Origin: Sipunculus nudus
Lineage: Eukaryota; Annelida; Sipuncula; Golfingiida; Sipunculidae
DNA: 64,000 bases
Direction: 5' to 3'
NCBI GenBank assembly: GCA_026874595.1
Contig: CM049309.1
Span: 3,138,076 to 3,202,075 of the forward strand
Under the pieces are notes generated by a model, which was not told where the DNA came from, did no database searches, and saw only the letters and a program-made list of their open reading frames with translations. Shown piece by piece: positions 61,389 through 64,000 of the stretch. The translations under genes and the position numbers were made by a program. The stretch's first letter is position 1; the number at the start of each line of letters is the position of its first letter.

Positions 61389-63054
61389 ACAAGTGACCTA
61401 TGGGTCATGACGCTCAGCTGACTGGGAAGAGATTTGCAAAAGGAAATTTTATCATCTGAATGGAAGTATATACCCATTCAACTGAAGCATCAAACAGATT
61501 AACCAACAGGCTGAGATTGTGTCTGTATTAATATATCTAAAAAATAGATAAAAAATGCGTAAACTTTAAAAAAAAATTACAGGTGGCTTCACCAGTCTAC
61601 AGAAACTAATAAAAAGACTTAATGGTCAATATCCAATAGTGGTCTCTGGATTAGTTGTTCAGATACTTTAGCTTTTGTATCAAATTTTCCATTATTCTGA
61701 GGGATACTTTGGAGTCCTATAGCATGGAGGATATGGGAAACAGAGACCTAATTTCAGGTTAGTCATTGAGAAACTGGAGTTTTTGTATCATATTTTTCAT
61801 TATTCTGGGGAGTATTTTGGAGCCATACAGCTTAATGGACATGGGTAACAGAGACCTAATTTCAGGTTTCCATGGAGATTTTTCAGGGGTCTCCCTGTGT
61901 GTAAAGAATGAAGATTCTACGTCCAGTTGTTATGATTTGTGCCCTGTTAACAGATGTTCATATCTTCAAAGGTCTCAAAAATAGAGAAAAAAATTTAAAA
62001 GAAAGCCCGAACAAATACATGTGGTGCAACCAGGCTGCAGAAACTGATGAAACACGCCATGATCAATATCCATGCAAACAATTATGGTGATCTCTGCGTT
62101 AGTTGTTCAGATACTTCCGCTTTGTATCAAATTTTCCATTATTCTGAGCTGTACTTTGGTGTGCCATAGCTCAAAGGATATGGGTAACAGAGACCTAATT
62201 TCAGGTTTCCATGGAGAATTTTTATGGGTCTCCCTGTGTGTCAAGTATGAAGATTCTAGGTCCAGTTGTTACAATTTGAACCCTGTTAACAGATAACTAC
62301 ATCCTTAAAGGTCTCAAAAATAGAGAAAAAAATTGTAAAAATTTGAAAAATATAGGAGGCGCCACCAGTCTGCAAAAACTGATGAAACATCTCATGATCA
62401 ATATGTATGCCAAAAATCATGACCATCAGTGATGTAGTTAATCAGATATTGAAGTTTTTTTTATGAAATTTTTGACTATTCGGGGGGGTCCTTTGGGGTC
62501 CCATAGCTCGAAGGATATGGGTAACAGAGTCCTAATTTTTGGTTTCCATGGAGACTTTTCATAGGTCTCTCAGAATGTCAAGAATGAAGATTCTAGGTCC
62601 AGTCTTTACGATTTGTGCCCTGTTAACAGATGTTCACATTTTTAAAGGTCTCAAAAATAGAGAAAACAGTTCGTAAATAATCGAAAAATACAGGTGGTGC
62701 CACCAGTCTGCAGAAACTGATGAAACATCTCATGATCAATATGTATGCCAAAAATCATGATCATCAGTGATGTAGTTAATGAGATATTGAAGTTTTTGTA
62801 TGAAACTTTTCACTATTCTAGGGGTTACTTTGGGGGCCCCATAGCTCGAAGGATATGGGTAACAGAGACGTAATTTCTGGTTTCCAAGGAGATTTTTCAT
62901 GGACCTTTCAGAATGTCAAGTTACAAAATTCTAGGTACAGCGGTTACGATTTGTGCCTGGTAAAGGGACAGACAGACGGACAGACAGACAGATGGACGAA
63001 GGACAAAGAGTGATTGCTATAGCTCAGCATGACTGAAAGTCAGCTGAGCTAAAA
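61389..63054 (+). mobile_element. E-type element E5 (complete, 1,666 bp)
   Basis: Starts ACAAGTGACCTATGGGTC and ends with the hairpin GCTCAGCATGACT/AGTCAGCTGAGC (63022-63049) plus TAAAA. Four core units are present, each with a GGTGG..CCACC-type site (near 61580, 62020, 62357 and 62693; later period ~337 bp), followed by a GACAGACGGACAGAC tract. It sits in the A-run of an H repeat. No coding capacity. Confidence 0.85.
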
Positions 63055-63400
63055 ACTGTTAATTTTTTTACTTATAATGCTCACAGTGCTGTCAAGTGGT
63101 AATGATAGGGTTATTTAACAGCACAAAAACAAGAAAAGGTTAATAGGTGGCGCCACCTGTTTCTGGTACATGACAGCACTATTCAAGATCTTCAGTCAAC
63201 TTGAATTTTTTTTTAATCAAGATTTCTTGAGATATTTAAGAATTTGAGTGATTTTCCCCCAAAACAGACCTATTCAAAGTCAAGGTCACTCTCCTAGTAA
63301 AGGTCATGACCCCATTTTAAAAAGACTTCGTCCTCTCACCCATATCTAGTTTTGTAAAGATCCTTGAAATATTTTCAAGTTATCTCGCCTGAGAGAAATC
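63055..63400 (+). mobile_element. H-type repeat, right part
   Basis: ACTTATAATGCTCACAGTGC, then GGTGGCGCCACC (63146-63157), TTCTTGAGATATTTAAGAAT and AGGTCATGACCC (63301-63312). Collinear with the two parts of the 41-43.4 kb copy. Confidence 0.7.
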
Positions 63401-64000
63401 TCTGCTGCGGCACAACTGTGCCTAATACATATTTACCCAACTTTGTCTAGGGAAACAATTAAAGTCAAGAAGATATCTCGATTATGACTAGAAGATTTAC
63501 ACTAATCCCCATTCATGTGTTTGTGTGTGTTTGTCCACAACATTACTCAAGAAAGCAGTCTTGAACAGAATGGATATATATTGATGAAGAATTACTGAAT
63601 TTTACACCAGGTTTTTTTGAAAAATTAAAATACAATTTATTAATTTGAAGTTGTGGCTTAAACTTATCCCAAAATGGTGTATCTTTTCATAAGACACAGA
63701 GGTTCTCACAGGTTATTAGGCTATTTCTTTTATAATCCAGCAAAACTATGCATAATATTGTCTCCATATTTTTTTTTATTATTAAATATTTTTATGATTA
63801 AATATAGAAGTAACAAAAATGCATAATACTGATTTAATTATACATGGACAATTCAAAAGCTGCCTCGGACATTTTGAACCCTCAAAAATCCACCAGGCTC
63901 TCCACAATTTTTACTGGAGAGACACTAACTTGAGGAGAATTTCCTCTGAAAGCCCAGTAATTTAAATATTTTAATTTAACAAAATGGACCAATTCAAAGT
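63401..64000. other. Low-copy DNA, no gene seen
   Basis: AT-rich to the window end; nothing recognised. Confidence 0.4.

Noticed and set aside
1-64000. tRNA genes
   Set aside because: Scanning for B-box-like GGTTCRANTCC strings gave no cloverleaf-forming candidate; the GGTTCAAATTCGG near 37150 lacks the rest of a tRNA.

Overview
The window is animal nuclear DNA: AT-rich, full of nested interspersed repeats, with no operons, no confident tRNA or intact rRNA gene, and no long open reading frame apart from a decayed LINE retrotransposon. The dominant repeats have short inverted subterminal motifs, a tandem core, a GACG/GACA-type microsatellite and a 3' hairpin. This layout resembles the pearl / Helentron-associated (HINE, DINE-1-like) non-autonomous elements known from bivalve molluscs. 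A marine bivalve is therefore my best guess, but this is inference from repeat style, not a match I could run.

Layout. 0-2.3 kb: low-copy DNA with a 277-bp MITE (TTA target duplication) and one possible minus-strand coding exon. 2.3-5.0 kb: a complete 'C-type' element. 5.0-14.1 kb: a 'G-type' element split by a giant 8-kb 'F-type' element. The core of that F element is an array of 24 dimeric ~279-bp units, and it contains a 1,676-bp six-unit block present twice with no difference I could find. 15.1-20.2 kb: an E-type element next to a degraded C-type element that contains a second F element. 20.9-22.1 kb: a LINE fragment interrupted by an inverted F fragment. 23.2-25.8 kb: two F elements in reverse orientation. 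26.7-28.2 kb: E/G-type remnants. 28.7-33.4 kb: a minus-strand non-LTR retrotransposon (ORF1, APE endonuclease, reverse transcriptase) carrying a 2A-like DIETNPGP motif, four premature stops and one frameshift. 33.4-35.2 kb: a CpG-richer stretch with a short 5S-rRNA-like match. 37.3-39.3 kb: an internally deleted C-type copy. 40.1-43.5 kb: a minisatellite, then an H-type repeat split by an LTR-retrotransposon remnant. 45.3-53.4 kb: a nest in which two C-type copies sit inside E-type elements, and one C copy itself carries a 1.5-kb TIR element with TA target duplication. 54.7-55.2 kb: a short hairpin-ended repeat. 57.6-60.1 kb: another F element. 60.3-63.4 kb: G- and H-type repeats, the H copy split by an E element. 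The remaining stretches are low-copy DNA in which I recognise nothing.

Main reading. The E, C, F and G element types differ internally but share end rules: they begin ACAAG (or a near variant), follow with a short palindrome and a subterminal motif, end with the inverted motif plus TAAAA, and sit in A-runs of older repeats. E, F and H elements also share a 12-bp palindrome, GGTGGCGCCACC, once per core unit. No protein able to move them is encoded here, so they would depend on a helicase-type machinery elsewhere in the genome. Most boundaries come from comparing copies within the window by eye and are good to a few bases where stated, otherwise to tens of bases.
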